DNA of 39,631 bases from an uncultured Pseudoflavonifractor sp. (GTDB taxonomy: Bacteria > Bacillota > Clostridia > Oscillospirales > Oscillospiraceae), in the NCBI GenBank assembly GCA_904419835.1, contig CAJFTA010000023.1:1-39631 (forward strand). The letters run 5' to 3'. This document shows positions 39,343 through 39,631 of this stretch, piece after piece. The translations under genes were made by a program, and so were the position numbers. The first letter of the stretch is position 1. The number at the start of each line of letters is the position of its first letter. The notes beneath the pieces were generated by a model. The model worked only from the letters and a program-made list of their open reading frames with translations. It searched no databases and was not told the origin of the DNA.

Positions 39343-39631
39343 TCAGGCGACCTCGTTTGGAATTGCTTCTGCCATGGAATCCGCCATACTCCGAGGAAGT
39401 TCATCCACCAGGCCGATGTCACGATAGTAGATGCGTACTTCCTGCGGTGCTGTGCGGGAGTATTTCTCCGCACGCTCACCGACCTCCACTCGTTTGATGA
39501 AGATGCGCAGGATCTCAGCAGTCAGCTCCGGAATCTCGCTGTATCGCTTGGCATTCTCAATGAACCGGGCAATATTGGAGCTGGAGTCTTTCAGTTCCTG
39601 AAGCCTTACTTCCATGGCAGGGAGCTGTTCC
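39343..39631 (-). CDS. C-terminal end of a large serine recombinase (partial, runs off the window)
   Basis: The last 90-odd residues of a Tn4451/TnpX-type site-specific recombinase. The coiled helix with KDSSSNIARFIENAKRY, the ITPEIL-like segment ELTAEILRIFIKRVEVGER and VRIYYRDIGLVDELP are typical of its C-terminal (DUF4368-like) region. The frame stays open to the window end, so ATG 39615 is internal and the gene continues to the right; the catalytic serine domain is outside. Such enzymes integrate and excise conjugative or mobilisable elements, so a mobile element probably lies right of 39.3 kb. It converges on spmB. Confidence 0.85.
   Translation of the reverse strand, partial: EQLPAMEVRLQELKDSSSNIARFIENAKRYSEIPELTAEILRIFIKRVEVGERAEKYSRTAPQEVRIYYRDIGLVDELPRSMADSMAEAIPNEVA

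Overview
The window reads as chromosome of a high-GC, spore-forming, strictly anaerobic member of the Clostridia, most like gut Oscillospirales (Flavonifractor/Lawsonibacter-type). This rests on spo0A, spoIVB, spmA/spmB and abrB-type sporulation genes, a class III (oxygen-sensitive) ribonucleotide reductase, S-layer homology domains, strong AGGAGG ribosome binding sites and GC-rich genes between AT-rich promoter regions. The assignment is inferred from gene content, not from a database search. No rRNA, tRNA or CRISPR array was seen.

Layout. 1-5.7 kb: galM, spo0A, kptA and spoIVB on the minus strand, with an XRE-TPR regulator on the plus strand between spoIVB and kptA. 6.1-29.6 kb: an apparently complete system for harvesting galacto-N-biose/lacto-N-biose-type disaccharides from mucin O-glycans. 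A PocR-AraC regulator converges on a minus-strand operon of galE, a sugar-1-phosphate nucleotidyltransferase and an N-acetylhexosamine 1-kinase, with two more AraC regulators upstream. After a 720-bp AT-rich control region come a 2206-residue S-layer-anchored GH101 endo-alpha-N-acetylgalactosaminidase, a sugar ABC transporter (binding protein and two permeases, no ATPase), a GH112 phosphorylase and a cytoplasmic Cys-type sulfatase. A convergent anaerobic sulfatase maturase and a TauE/SafE anion exporter follow.

30-39.6 kb is mostly housekeeping: a membrane-anchored protein of unknown function, nrdD (with a frame-breaking deletion) and nrdG, a small XRE regulator divergent from an 84-residue orphan gene, a CAT-like acyltransferase, a TrmN6-like methyltransferase, rsmI, abrB, and spmA-spmB. 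At the right edge is the C-terminal end of a large serine recombinase, which suggests a mobile element beginning there.

Proposed working of the sugar system (inference from families): GH101 at the cell surface releases Gal-beta-1,3-GalNAc from mucin. The ABC transporter imports it. The sulfatase, activated by its maturase, removes sulfate from sulfated forms inside the cell, and TauE/SafE may export the anion. GH112 phosphorolyses the disaccharide to Gal-1-P and HexNAc. NahK phosphorylates the HexNAc, and the nucleotidyltransferase with a GalE carrying the 'open' Cys gate residue feeds the products into UDP-sugar pools and glycolysis.
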